The position numbers and the translations under genes were made by a program. Positions 14,036 to 21,202 of a DNA stretch of 21,202 nucleotides are shown here, one piece after another. The notes under the pieces are model-generated. The model was given only the letters and a program-made list of their open reading frames with translations, ran no database searches and was not told the origin of the DNA. Positions within the stretch are counted from its first letter, which is position 1, and every line of letters starts with the position of its first letter. The stretch spans positions 908 through 22,109 of IMG/VR virus record IMGVR_UViG_3300029319_000575; one strand, written 5' to 3'. This DNA is from a virus.

Positions 14036-16929
14036 TATACTGTATACCTTGCTAAGTTATATGCTTCAAAAAAGTTACCTTCTTTTTGAGTTCCACCAAA
14101 AGAAATTAAATTTTGACTGGTATTAACAGTCTGATTATTAATGATTACAATAGGAAGACGTGATGATGCTTGTCTTTGTGCCATTAATCTTTCACTACTA
14201 CCATTTTCAACCATATTTGTCATAGTTGATGCTAAATTACTATTTGCTTCAATGTTATTTAATGTGCTTGTATCACCACTATTTGTAGGTGGTTTTAATC
14301 TTTGTAAAAGACCATTTGGTGTTGATCCTTCTGCACCGACAACCAAATTAATTAATTTATCAGCATTAGAATATCTCTCAGCACTACCAGGTTCAAAGAA
14401 ATCAACACTAGTATGCCATCCTGACATATTACCTGCATTATTTGGTTGTAATTGTGGTACACCAGGTGTATCTACACTCACAAATCCTACCGAACCAAGA
14501 AGATCACCAGCAGCTACTTGTTGTCCTGTTTTGACAGCAATGCCACCATCAGGAAAATGTGAATAAAGAGAATCAAATTCTTTTCCATTACTAGGATCTA
14601 CACTACGAACAACCACTACATTACCATATCCTTTACCATACAATAACCCAGTCTCAAGAACATAACCAGGAAACAGGTTGTAATTATTTTTATAATCCTG
14701 AAAACTAAAATCAACACCTGGTTCTCCAGATCTATCTCTACCTTGTTGACCATGAAATTCTATTGTTGATGAACCACCTTCACCTCTTTTATTACTAAGA
14801 AAATTAGGAATTGAAACCTCTTTACCAAAAAATGTACCTAGGGTAAATTTACCATCATCACGCTCACCTCCAGTAAATTGCCTTACATAATCTAATGATT
14901 CGTCTATGTATTGCACACCTCTACCAATTTTTTCTGTTGTATTTCCTAAAAATTGTACTACTCGTTCGCCAAGATTTGGCTTATCATCATCGTCATCATC
15001 TGTTGTAGGTTCTTCCTCTTTCTCTGGTTTTTCTCTCTTTCTCAATTCAGCTTCTTTATTTTGACTTGATTGCAAATCACCACCACCTACATTACCAGAT
15101 ACGTCAAAAGTATAATTTGATGCTCCTGTGGGATATGAACCAAGTCCAGCCTCTCCTATTAGTCCTCCAACTTCTGCTCCAAATCCAGTTGCTTCACCAA
15201 ATGCTTTCGTAACACCAAGTATTTCTGATATTGAATCAACACCTCTCAACATATTAGGAGATATATTAGGAGTTCCTCCTTCAAATTGATTTGCATCTAG
15301 TTCTAATGCTTGTATAAAGAAGGAATTTATATTTTCCTCTGATAAGTTAAGTAAGTTTGGTAATATATGGGCATCAAAAGCTTCTCTATCAATATCACGT
15401 AAAATATCAGCCATAACAACTCCCCAACCTCCATAAGGTATGGCACTACCAAATGATAACAACATACCCAAAGGATCACTCCCACCAAAAAGAGGACTTA
15501 TACGACCTAGACCTTCTCCAAAAGCGTATAAAGTTCCTAGACCTGGAGCAAATGTTTTTCCACCACCTGCACCAGCTTTTATCATTAAGTTCTCCATCCC
15601 CTCTTTTCCAAGTTTTTGAGTAAGTTTTCTTTGAATTAGAGGGTTTTTAAAAGCAGCAATTAAACCTTTTGATGTAAGAAGTTCATCTGATAAATTAGTA
15701 GCTACTTTACTTCCTGCTTTTTTTGATGCTGTTGTTGATAATTTTTTAGAAATAGATTTTCTTGCTGATTTACTAATTGCTCTAGGTGCTTTTCCTAAAA
15801 TTTGATCACTAATTTCAGGAAAAAAACTTTTTTGAATATATTGAGAAGTTCTTTTCTGAAAAGCTTTTCTAGATGCTTGACTATTTAAGACTGTTGCTCT
15901 GTTTGCAAAGGCATTAATAATTTTATCTGCAACTAGATCAGCATTAGCAGTTCCAGCTGAATATAACAATCTAATGTAATTAGGAATATCTCCTATAAAT
16001 CTTCCAAATCTGTTACCTTTAACTATAGCACTAGCAGCCCTATATGATTTGAGTGATTGTAATCTTTTTGTAGCACTTTTTGTTCCAAGTTTTCCAACAC
16101 CCCTTACGAACGCTCTTCTTCCTACTTCATCAGCAGTACCTTTTGCAAATACTCTTGCACCTCTACCAATTAATCTTAAACCTTTTTTTCCGAAAATTGA
16201 ACTGGTAATAGCTTTTATTGCTGTGTTTACAGCAGCTTTTACTGCCACTTTTACGGGATTCATGGCAAATCTTGTTACTCTACCAAGAGGTTTTACGTTT
16301 TTACGTAATAATCTTGCTCTTGCTCTTAATCCCTTTGGAACTACCCTTTTGTATAAATTTCTTACAAGCCTTGCGGTCATTCTATTTCCAACTATTCCCT
16401 GAAGTAATGTCCCCACGATACCTATATTACTTCTTCCAGTTGTCTTACCATAAGCAAAAGTTCCTGAAAGATCTAAAGCTCCTTCCAAGTTCATTTCTAA
16501 TTGCTTATATTTGCCTTCTGCTTCAAGTTTTTCTTTTATGGCATTTTTCGTTCCAATAACATTTAATATTTGATCAAATTTGTCTTCTAATATTTGATTT
16601 TGATTAATTAATAGTTTTTGAGTATCCGCTACACCACCAGCTAATGAAGTTACTTTAGATGATATTGCACTATATGTTGCTTGTGCCTTTATTAACTTTC
16701 CATCTATGGGTGTAAAAAAATTTACTATTGTCTCCCTAAGATCCATGTCTTTTACTGGGACAGATTCTGGATCCTCTTTTTTTGCTTTTACTGCTGCTTG
16801 TTTGACATCCTGAGACGCATTTGTTTTTTCTAACTGATTTTTCTCATCAGCATCTTTTATGGCTTCATAAAGTTTACCAGCAATTGCTGTTGTTAAATCT
16901 CCTGAATATGTCTTTTGTAATGATGCCAC
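14035..16929 (-). CDS. Tape-measure-like tail protein with degenerate M23 domain
   Basis: A 964-residue protein starting at GTG 16929, which shares its first base with the stop of the short -1 frame gene. The N-terminus (1-20) is shared with the next gene's product. Residues 75-150 are helical. A long Arg/Lys-rich helical stretch covers 180-400, and a Gly-rich hydrophobic part about 440-530 could insert in a membrane. An M23 (LytM) peptidase-like domain lies at 720-850: GYGNVVVV, LYSHF, VKTGQQVAAGDLLGSVG, SGWHTSVDFFEPG. Of the zinc ligands only D740 remains clearly; E736 replaces the first His and S841 the last. So it may bind rather than cut peptidoglycan. Position after the gp26-like gene and size fit a tape measure. 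Confidence 0.7.
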   Translation of the reverse strand: MASLQKTYSGDLTTAIAGKLYEAIKDADEKNQLEKTNASQDVKQAAVKAKKEDPESVPVKDMDLRETIVNFFTPIDGKLIKAQATYSAISSKVTSLAGGVADTQKLLINQNQILEDKFDQILNVIGTKNAIKEKLEAEGKYKQLEMNLEGALDLSGTFAYGKTTGRSNIGIVGTLLQGIVGNRMTARLVRNLYKRVVPKGLRARARLLRKNVKPLGRVTRFAMNPVKVAVKAAVNTAIKAITSSIFGKKGLRLIGRGARVFAKGTADEVGRRAFVRGVGKLGTKSATKRLQSLKSYRAASAIVKGNRFGRFIGDIPNYIRLLYSAGTANADLVADKIINAFANRATVLNSQASRKAFQKRTSQYIQKSFFPEISDQILGKAPRAISKSARKSISKKLSTTASKKAGSKVATNLSDELLTSKGLIAAFKNPLIQRKLTQKLGKEGMENLMIKAGAGGGKTFAPGLGTLYAFGEGLGRISPLFGGSDPLGMLLSFGSAIPYGGWGVVMADILRDIDREAFDAHILPNLLNLSEENINSFFIQALELDANQFEGGTPNISPNMLRGVDSISEILGVTKAFGEATGFGAEVGGLIGEAGLGSYPTGASNYTFDVSGNVGGGDLQSSQNKEAELRKREKPEKEEEPTTDDDDDDKPNLGERVVQFLGNTTEKIGRGVQYIDESLDYVRQFTGGERDDGKFTLGTFFGKEVSIPNFLSNKRGEGGSSTIEFHGQQGRDRSGEPGVDFSFQDYKNNYNLFPGYVLETGLLYGKGYGNVVVVRSVDPSNGKEFDSLYSHFPDGGIAVKTGQQVAAGDLLGSVGFVSVDTPGVPQLQPNNAGNMSGWHTSVDFFEPGSAERYSNADKLINLVVGAEGSTPNGLLQRLKPPTNSGDTSTLNNIEANSNLASTMTNMVENGSSERLMAQRQASSRLPIVIINNQTVNTSQNLISFGGTQKEGNFFEAYNLARYTV

Positions 16930-17078
16930 TATCGTTTTGCTTTCGCTGCTTCTTGTTTTTGTTTTAGTTCTTCAAGATATTGGACTAAGAAAGTAGTATA
17001 TACTTCCTTTTCCCAAGGTAACATATTTTCAATTTCATTCAAACTGTATTTATGATACTGCATTAAGGCAAAATTCAT
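16929..17078 (-). CDS. Short ORF in the -1 frame after gene 26, probable frameshift extension
   Basis: From ATG 17078 this gives 49 residues (MNFALMQYHKYSLNEIENML...), helical, ending in a Lys/Gln/Ala-rich tail. The same frame is open upstream through 17120 and joins the gp26-like gene at a slippery heptamer. Frameshifting there would add 63 residues (RIALFQNNLEGYFRMNFAL...) to make a fusion of about 299 residues. That is the gpG/gpGT layout of tail assembly chaperones, always placed just before the tape measure, as here. Separate initiation at ATG 17078 is also possible: GGAAGGG lies about ten bases upstream. By position it corresponds to T4 gene 51. The stop TAG shares its G with the next gene's GTG. 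Confidence 0.78.
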   Translation of the reverse strand: MNFALMQYHKYSLNEIENMLPWEKEVYTTFLVQYLEELKQKQEAAKAKR

Positions 17079-17087
17079 TCTAAAGTA

Positions 17088-17126
17088 CCCTTCCAGATTA
17101 TTCTGAAAGAGTGCTATGCGAAAAAA
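17088..17126 (-). promoter_or_regulatory. -1 programmed ribosomal frameshift signal
   Basis: On the minus strand T TTT TTC (17126-17120) is a slippery heptamer in the correct phase with the gene 26 frame (AGT TTT TTC GCA TAG). Eight bases later a stem of 9 bp (CTCTTTCAG, 17111-17103, with CTGGAAGGG, 17096-17088; two G-U pairs) closes a 6-base loop. The zero-frame stop TAG lies in the spacer. The -1 frame runs directly into the short downstream ORF. These are the standard parts of a -1 frameshift site. Confidence 0.75.
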
Positions 17127-17827
17127 CTCTGTAATCCCTCAATCGTGTACGAAGACTCTTTACCAGTCTTAGGATTTACCACTTTAAAGGTGTGACTCAG
17201 TTTAGGAGAAGTTTCATAGAACTTTTGAATTTTCTCAAACTGTTTAGTGGTCAGACTATCAACAAATGTGCGAAATTCCTTCTTTGTAGTGGTGCTTGAG
17301 TCATATACCTCTTCATCATCAAATATCTGATCTATAGAATCTGCAATAAATTCATAAACCTCATCAGTCTTCATTTCTTTCTGTAAAAACTCTCTATCTA
17401 CAAATTCTTTCATACTGGGATATCTCATAACAAGACCAGTTTTATCATCAAACATAATTTTCTTATCATGTCCTTCAGGTTTAAAAATTTCAACTTCATT
17501 AATATTGATATTTGCTTCTACCTGTGTTTCGTTATCATCTTGACATGTAACTGTCAAAGTAATAGTTTCACCAATAGATGCTCCCCTAATCTTCAAAAAC
17601 AAATATTCTAGATCAAAACTAGGCAGAGATTCCACCTTAATCCTTGTAATAACGCAATTTTTGATTAAATCTTTAACTGCACCAATTACCTGTTTTTCGT
17701 CCTTTGACTCAAGTGCCATTAAAAGCACTTTTTCCTCTTTTACAAGAAATGGACGATATTTGATAGTTTTGCCTGTGGAGGGTAATTCAAGTTCATAAGT
17801 AGGATACCCAAGTTTCGGTAATGCCAT
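17114..17827 (-). CDS. 26: gp26-like baseplate hub assembly protein / tail chaperone
   Basis: A 237-residue protein from ATG 17827 (MALPKLGYPTYELELPSTGK). The frame is open further upstream to 17875, but that would cover the late promoter, so the ATG is preferred. It resembles cyanophage proteins annotated as gp26 baseplate hub subunit: an N-terminal beta part with TGKTIKYRPFLVKEEKVLLMAL (about 17-38), then KDLIKNCV, LPSFDLEYLFLKIRGASIGE and an acidic helical C-terminal half. T4 gp26 is needed for hub assembly and is not a major part of the finished baseplate, consistent with a chaperone role. The last codons hold a slippery site leading into the next ORF. It follows a terminator and has its own late box 21 bases upstream. 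Confidence 0.78.
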   Translation of the reverse strand: MALPKLGYPTYELELPSTGKTIKYRPFLVKEEKVLLMALESKDEKQVIGAVKDLIKNCVITRIKVESLPSFDLEYLFLKIRGASIGETITLTVTCQDDNETQVEANININEVEIFKPEGHDKKIMFDDKTGLVMRYPSMKEFVDREFLQKEMKTDEVYEFIADSIDQIFDDEEVYDSSTTTKKEFRTFVDSLTTKQFEKIQKFYETSPKLSHTFKVVNPKTGKESSYTIEGLQSFFA

Positions 17828-17847
17828 AAAAACAATTTCAAGTCGTA

Positions 17848-17855
17848 TATTTATA
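17848..17855 (-). promoter_or_regulatory. T4-type late promoter box for the hub cluster
   Basis: An exact TATAAATA on the minus strand, about 20 bases before ATG 17827 and just after the terminator of the tail-tube gene. It probably drives the whole hub cluster from gene 26 to the spike gene, whose members are spaced or overlapped by 11 bases or less apart from the 35-base gap before ATG 17078. Confidence 0.7.
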
Positions 17856-17873
17856 TATAGCGACTTTTTGAAC

Positions 17874-17902
17874 AAAAAAATAGCGAGAAAAATTTTCCCG
17901 CT
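17874..17902 (-). terminator. Intrinsic terminator after the tail-tube-fold gene
   Basis: On the minus strand AGCGGGA and TTCTCGCT form a stem through an A/T-rich loop, followed by A and seven T. It lies 26 bases past the stop at 17929 and just before the late box of the gp26-like gene, separating the two units. Confidence 0.75.
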
Positions 17903-17928
17903 TTTATGGAATCAAAAAGTCAATTTTG

Positions 17929-18660
17929 CTATCCCTGATCAAATGATGGAACTGGTCTTGTTCCTCCAAGAGTAGTGTCATCTGTTAAGACACCATCTGT
18001 TGATGGAATTGATTTTATATCACCGTAGATAACAGTGTGCCTTGAGTAATACAAACTTACGTTTACTCTTGTAATTTGTGATGAACCATATGAAAGAGGT
18101 ACAGCATCTATGGAATATGGGTAAGCATTCTCAAGAATATATGTCATTGGAATTCTTCCATTAGAAGCAGTAGCGTTAGGTTCTGTCTTCATAATATAAA
18201 CATTACAAGTACAATCATCAGGATAAGCTAATCTATTTACTCTATATCTGTTACGAGGACTCATACCTTTTACAGATTTATAATCATCTATGGTTACCAT
18301 TGGTTCAGCTTCACCGTAAATAAAATTATACCAATGATTAAGGAATTTTGCTGGTAACATATCTGCATCACAAAGAAATCCTAAACCAACATCAGTAAAC
18401 ATTCTTGAGTGTGGATATTGCACAGCAGCTTCACCAAGATATCTTCCACTCAATTGCCCTGTGGCACTCTGAACATTTGGTAACTGTGCTTCATCACACA
18501 ACATAGTAATGATATCCTTACTGTTCTTGTAATAACTAGCAGGAAATTTACTTCCAGAAGGAAACTCAAATTCTACGTCAAAACCAGTAGTCAGAGACAT
18601 ACCTTTCTGTTTACCAATTCTTGACATGAATTGATCTATTTGGGATACTCTTGCTGCCAC
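17929..18660 (-). CDS. Tail-tube-fold protein (gp19/gp54 type)
   Basis: A 243-residue protein read from GTG 18660; an ATG at codon 12 (18627) is an alternative, and neither has a clear ribosome binding site. The segments TTGFDVEFEFPSG, DEAQLPNVQSATGQLSGRYLG, EAAVQYPHSRMFTDVGLGFLCDADM and KFLNHWYNFIYG follow the pattern of T4-type tail tube proteins. It is longer than T4 gp19 (163) and shorter than gp54 (320). It could be the tube subunit or the tube initiator; the neighbourhood of gene 48 on the other strand favours an initiator-like role. It is divergent from gene 4, with only 32 bases between, and ends in its own terminator. Confidence 0.65.
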   Translation of the reverse strand: MAARVSQIDQFMSRIGKQKGMSLTTGFDVEFEFPSGSKFPASYYKNSKDIITMLCDEAQLPNVQSATGQLSGRYLGEAAVQYPHSRMFTDVGLGFLCDADMLPAKFLNHWYNFIYGEAEPMVTIDDYKSVKGMSPRNRYRVNRLAYPDDCTCNVYIMKTEPNATASNGRIPMTYILENAYPYSIDAVPLSYGSSQITRVNVSLYYSRHTVIYGDIKSIPSTDGVLTDDTTLGGTRPVPSFDQG

Positions 18661-18692
18661 TCTAAATATAATTGTTGGATTCTATATTATAT

Positions 18693-19127
18693 ATGGCTTA
18701 TTCTGGACTTTACAAACCATTACACCCAAAAAAGTATCGTGGGAATCCATCTCGCATAGTTTATAGATCACTATGGGAGAAAAAATATATGAAGTATTGT
18801 GACCACACAGACTCTATTTTAGAGTGGGGAAGTGAGGAAATCATAATACCTTATCGTTCTCCTATAGATAATAGAGTACACAGATATTATCCAGACTTTT
18901 ACATCAAGGTACGTGAAAAAAGCGGAAAGATATCTAGGTACATCGTTGAAATTAAACCAAAAAAACAAACTAAACCCCCTTATGGTAAAGATAAGAGAAC
19001 TGCTGCCTACAAGAAAGAAGCTCTAACTTTTGCAAAGAACCGTGCTAAATGGAACGCTGCTGAAGAGTTCTGTGATGACAGGCAGATGAAATTTTTAATA
19101 CTCACAGAAGATCATTTAGCGGTATGA
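18693..19127 (+). CDS. 4: gp4-like head completion protein, PD-(D/E)xK nuclease fold
   Basis: A 144-residue protein from ATG 18693 (MAYSGLYKPLHPKKYRGNP), close to T4 gp4 (150). An upstream TTG at 18672 is less likely. It has the features of a TnsA-like PD-(D/E)xK nuclease: YRSLWEKKYMKYCD with E29, YYPDFYIK with D68, and IVEIKPK with E86-x-K88, in the usual spacing. T4 gp4 is needed to finish filled heads so that tails can join. A nuclease trimming DNA at the portal would fit, but that is inference. It opens the plus-strand late unit, four bases before the next gene. Confidence 0.85.
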   Translation: MAYSGLYKPLHPKKYRGNPSRIVYRSLWEKKYMKYCDHTDSILEWGSEEIIIPYRSPIDNRVHRYYPDFYIKVREKSGKISRYIVEIKPKKQTKPPYGKDKRTAAYKKEALTFAKNRAKWNAAEEFCDDRQMKFLILTEDHLAV

Positions 19128-19131
19128 AACA

Positions 19132-19830
19132 ATGGCAACAGGATTTAAGGACATACAAGTCCCATCATTGGATGAGGACGCAGGTTATGAAACGATATTT
19201 GAAAAATTAAAACAAGAAGCAAATGGAGAGAATCAATCTTTCCTATGGTATAGAAATAAAATTAGAAGTTATGCACTAGGACTTAGTGCTAAACCAGAAG
19301 CAGTTGTAAAGAGTGAACTGCGAGATAGAGCAGGTAAAGAAGAACATGAGGATGAAAATCAAATCAGAAAGTATGCAGTCTCTGGACACATGTACATCTT
19401 TGAATATAAAGCAAAGATGGCTTCAAAACTGGCGTACTATGATGAATTTCCGCTTGTTTATGTAATTAAAGCATCTAGAACTGAGTTTTGGGGACTGAAC
19501 TTACATTATATGTCACCAAAGAAGAGAGCATGGGTAGTAAAGAGACTGTTAGATGGAAAAATAGATGCACCTCGCAGCTGTTTTCATAAATACTTGTCTA
19601 AATATGTTGAAGGATATTATCTTGACTTAGCTGCATCAGAGTGGGCTACAGCAATATTACTCCCAATTGAAACTTTTGTGAGACAAAATAGAGGTAAAGG
19701 TGGAAAACAATCCTATCCTATGGAAGTTGTATGGGATGAAACAAACGAAAACTTCTACGATAAAATCAAACAAAGGAGAGTCATTCGTGGTTATGGTAAA
19801 CAAAAAGATCGCACAATGGTTAACTTATGA
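19132..19830 (+). CDS. Conserved phage protein after gene 4, unassigned
   Basis: A 232-residue protein from ATG 19132. Residues 1-80 are helical and charged; the second part, from about residue 87 (HMYIFEYKAKMASKLAYYDEFPLVYVIKA), followed by FWGLNLHYMSPKKRAWVVKRLL, forms a compact domain I recall from many T4-like marine phages next to gene 4. Some are annotated as DNA end protector gp2 because of gene order, but I see no proof of that here. The protein is basic and could bind DNA. Its stop overlaps the gp48-like start as ATGA, so it is probably translated together with the tail tube cap. Confidence 0.6.
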   Translation: MATGFKDIQVPSLDEDAGYETIFEKLKQEANGENQSFLWYRNKIRSYALGLSAKPEAVVKSELRDRAGKEEHEDENQIRKYAVSGHMYIFEYKAKMASKLAYYDEFPLVYVIKASRTEFWGLNLHYMSPKKRAWVVKRLLDGKIDAPRSCFHKYLSKYVEGYYLDLAASEWATAILLPIETFVRQNRGKGGKQSYPMEVVWDETNENFYDKIKQRRVIRGYGKQKDRTMVNL

Positions 19831-21202
19831 GTAAGTACTACGAATTAGCCCCTTTGGGAAATGAAATTAATAATAATTTATCAGAGATAGTTGGTCAATT
19901 TCCAAATTTAACCTACGATCAAATTGATACAATATTAGATTACCCAGTAAGTGAATATCCAAAAGTCAATGACAACGGTAATGTTATTGCAAGCGACATT
20001 ACAATAGATGGTGTCAAAACCAGAGTTATAATGTCAATGGAGTTGAAAAAACAATTATCAGATTATTTGGAAAGTGATGCTGCAACAAGAGATCAATTAG
20101 GTCTTTGGAGTGGAGGTACTCAAGATAATATCAAACCTGATAAAAATAACACAGTTAGATGGCCTAGTGATACAATTCATAAAGACACTGATTATATATT
20201 TTTTCAATTTGGAAAGTATCAACCTCCATTCTCTAGAGATGTTACAAAATTACGAACACAGGTTGGATGGGATAATTTTGTAGAAAATAATAAAGAAGGA
20301 CTTCAGCAAGAAAATGTTAGAGATGGTTTAGTAAATTATACCACTGATGCAGCTACTTTAAGAATGTATAGAGCTTCAGAACAACTTGAGCTTTATAACT
20401 ATAATATAATGCTACCCATGCCACAAGATTTATCTAATGAATTTCAAGCACAGTGGCAAGGAAAACAATTCACTGCTACAGGTAGAGCAGCTGTTGCTGC
20501 ATTGGGAGCAGGTAATTTTAGTTATGCAAACGAAGTTGTTAAAAATATAGCAGGTAACGCTAAAGCATTACAGACTGCATTGAATACAGCAGTATTGAAC
20601 TCAATACCAGGTGTTGGTGGTAACTTATCATTCAATGATGTCAGTGGTTCCACTAGAGGTATTGTTATTAACCCTAATGCAGAACTACTTTATGACTCTC
20701 CAGAAATGAGAGAGATCGGAATGATATTCAAATTAGTTGCACAAAATGAACAAGAATCAAAAGATATTAGAAGAATATGTCAACTATTCAGATATTCTTC
20801 CTTACCTAGATGGGGTGGGGGTGGACAGCAGAATGATACCACTGCTGATGGTACAGTAGTAAATGTATTTTCTGGACAATCTACAATTGTAGGATCAAAT
20901 TACACTGGAATTGGTAATAGAGATACAGCAGAAAACAGAGATTTTGACAAACAATTTGATGTTACTAGTGAAGATAATTGGATTAGAGTTCCTGATCTAT
21001 GTAAATTTACTTTTATGAGAGGTGACGAACCTCATCCATATATTCCACAGTTTAAACCATGTGCTATACAAGCAGTTGAGGTTAACTATACACCTGATGG
21101 AACATATGCTACATATCAAGGACTTGATGGTGCTCCTGTTGCTGTAGAACTGAGACTTAACTTCATGGAAACAAAACTCATATATGCAAATGAAATATCC
21201 TT
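19827..21202 (+). CDS. 48: gp48-like baseplate tail tube cap (runs off the window)
   Basis: An open frame of 458 codons from ATG 19827 to the window edge, with no stop. It starts MSKYYELAPLGNEINNNLSE. The recognisable part is near the right edge: VPDLCKFTFMRGDEPHPYIPQFKPCAIQAVEVNYTPDGTYATYQG and VAVELRLNFMETKLIYANEI. These match the C-terminal part of gp48-type tube cap proteins, which have a tail-tube-like fold. It is already longer than T4 gp48 (364). It overlaps the previous gene as ATGA. It would sit on the baseplate hub and start tube growth together with the gp54-like protein. Confidence 0.8.
   Translation, partial: MSKYYELAPLGNEINNNLSEIVGQFPNLTYDQIDTILDYPVSEYPKVNDNGNVIASDITIDGVKTRVIMSMELKKQLSDYLESDAATRDQLGLWSGGTQDNIKPDKNNTVRWPSDTIHKDTDYIFFQFGKYQPPFSRDVTKLRTQVGWDNFVENNKEGLQQENVRDGLVNYTTDAATLRMYRASEQLELYNYNIMLPMPQDLSNEFQAQWQGKQFTATGRAAVAALGAGNFSYANEVVKNIAGNAKALQTALNTAVLNSIPGVGGNLSFNDVSGSTRGIVINPNAELLYDSPEMREIGMIFKLVAQNEQESKDIRRICQLFRYSSLPRWGGGGQQNDTTADGTVVNVFSGQSTIVGSNYTGIGNRDTAENRDFDKQFDVTSEDNWIRVPDLCKFTFMRGDEPHPYIPQFKPCAIQAVEVNYTPDGTYATYQGLDGAPVAVELRLNFMETKLIYANEIS

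Noticed and set aside
14141-14566. Plus-strand ORF of 141 codons
   Set aside because: It lies wholly inside the well-supported tape-measure-like gene on the other strand and shows no domain; the same holds for the other plus-strand frames between 6.6 and 16.6 kb.
17828-17875. Upstream start of the gp26-like gene
   Set aside because: The extension runs through the late box TATAAATA at 17848-17855 and has no matching N-terminus; MALPKLGYPT at 17827 fits the family.
1-21202. CRISPR arrays, insertion sequences, integrase or attachment sites
   Set aside because: No regularly spaced repeats, transposase or integrase frames, or terminal inverted repeats were seen; the tRNA block shows no duplicated tRNA 3' end.

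Overview
The window is about 21 kb of a low-GC genome of a T4-like myovirus, very probably a cyanophage of marine Prochlorococcus or Synechococcus. Tail and baseplate genes of the T4 plan (relatives of genes 4, 5, 26, 27 and 48 plus a tail-tube-fold protein) sit beside photosynthesis-pigment genes (heme oxygenase ho1 and a cpeT-like lyase gene). The tag of the tmRNA starts like marine cyanobacterial tags. Late genes carry the T4-type late box TATAAATA.

Layout. 1-1982 (minus): N-terminal 660 codons of a large virion structural protein with a late promoter. 2088-2685 (minus): a stable-RNA block read as tRNA-Ile(UAU), Arg(UCU), Leu(UAA), Thr(UGU), then a circularly permuted two-piece tmRNA and a terminator. 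2693-4151 (minus): HNH protein, 2OG-Fe(II) oxygenase, a 48-residue protein and a CpeT-like lyase in overlapping frames. 4181-4458 (plus): a self-contained unit of sigma70 promoter, 50-residue protein and strong terminator. 4457-5971 (minus): 103-residue membrane protein, ho1, a 27-residue membrane peptide, a 50-residue zinc ribbon and an 87-residue Cys-rich protein, mostly joined by ATGA overlaps. 6005-6575 (minus): an exact-consensus sigma70 promoter, an attenuator-like leader, and a secreted outer-membrane-barrel-like protein with its own terminator. 6628-17855 (minus): the baseplate hub and tail cluster, in transcription order gp26-like, a short -1 frame ORF, tape-measure-like protein, a second related tail protein, gp27-like hub, a small acidic protein, gp5-like hub with Calx-beta domains, and a beta-helix spike protein. 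17929-18660 (minus): tail-tube-fold protein. 18693-21202 (plus): gp4-like head completion nuclease, an unassigned conserved protein, and the start of gp48-like tube cap.

How they fit together. The pigment genes would produce biliverdin and assist phycobiliprotein maturation during infection. The tRNAs all have U34 anticodons that read A-ending codons. The tmRNA would rescue stalled ribosomes with a host-like tag whose C-terminus has diverged. The tail cluster is late.

The strongest items for a second look are the permuted tmRNA with its tag ending in LATA; a textbook -1 frameshift cassette at the end of gene 26 that would fuse it to the next short frame as a gpG/gpGT-type tail chaperone pair; and the four-segment leader before the outer-membrane-like gene.
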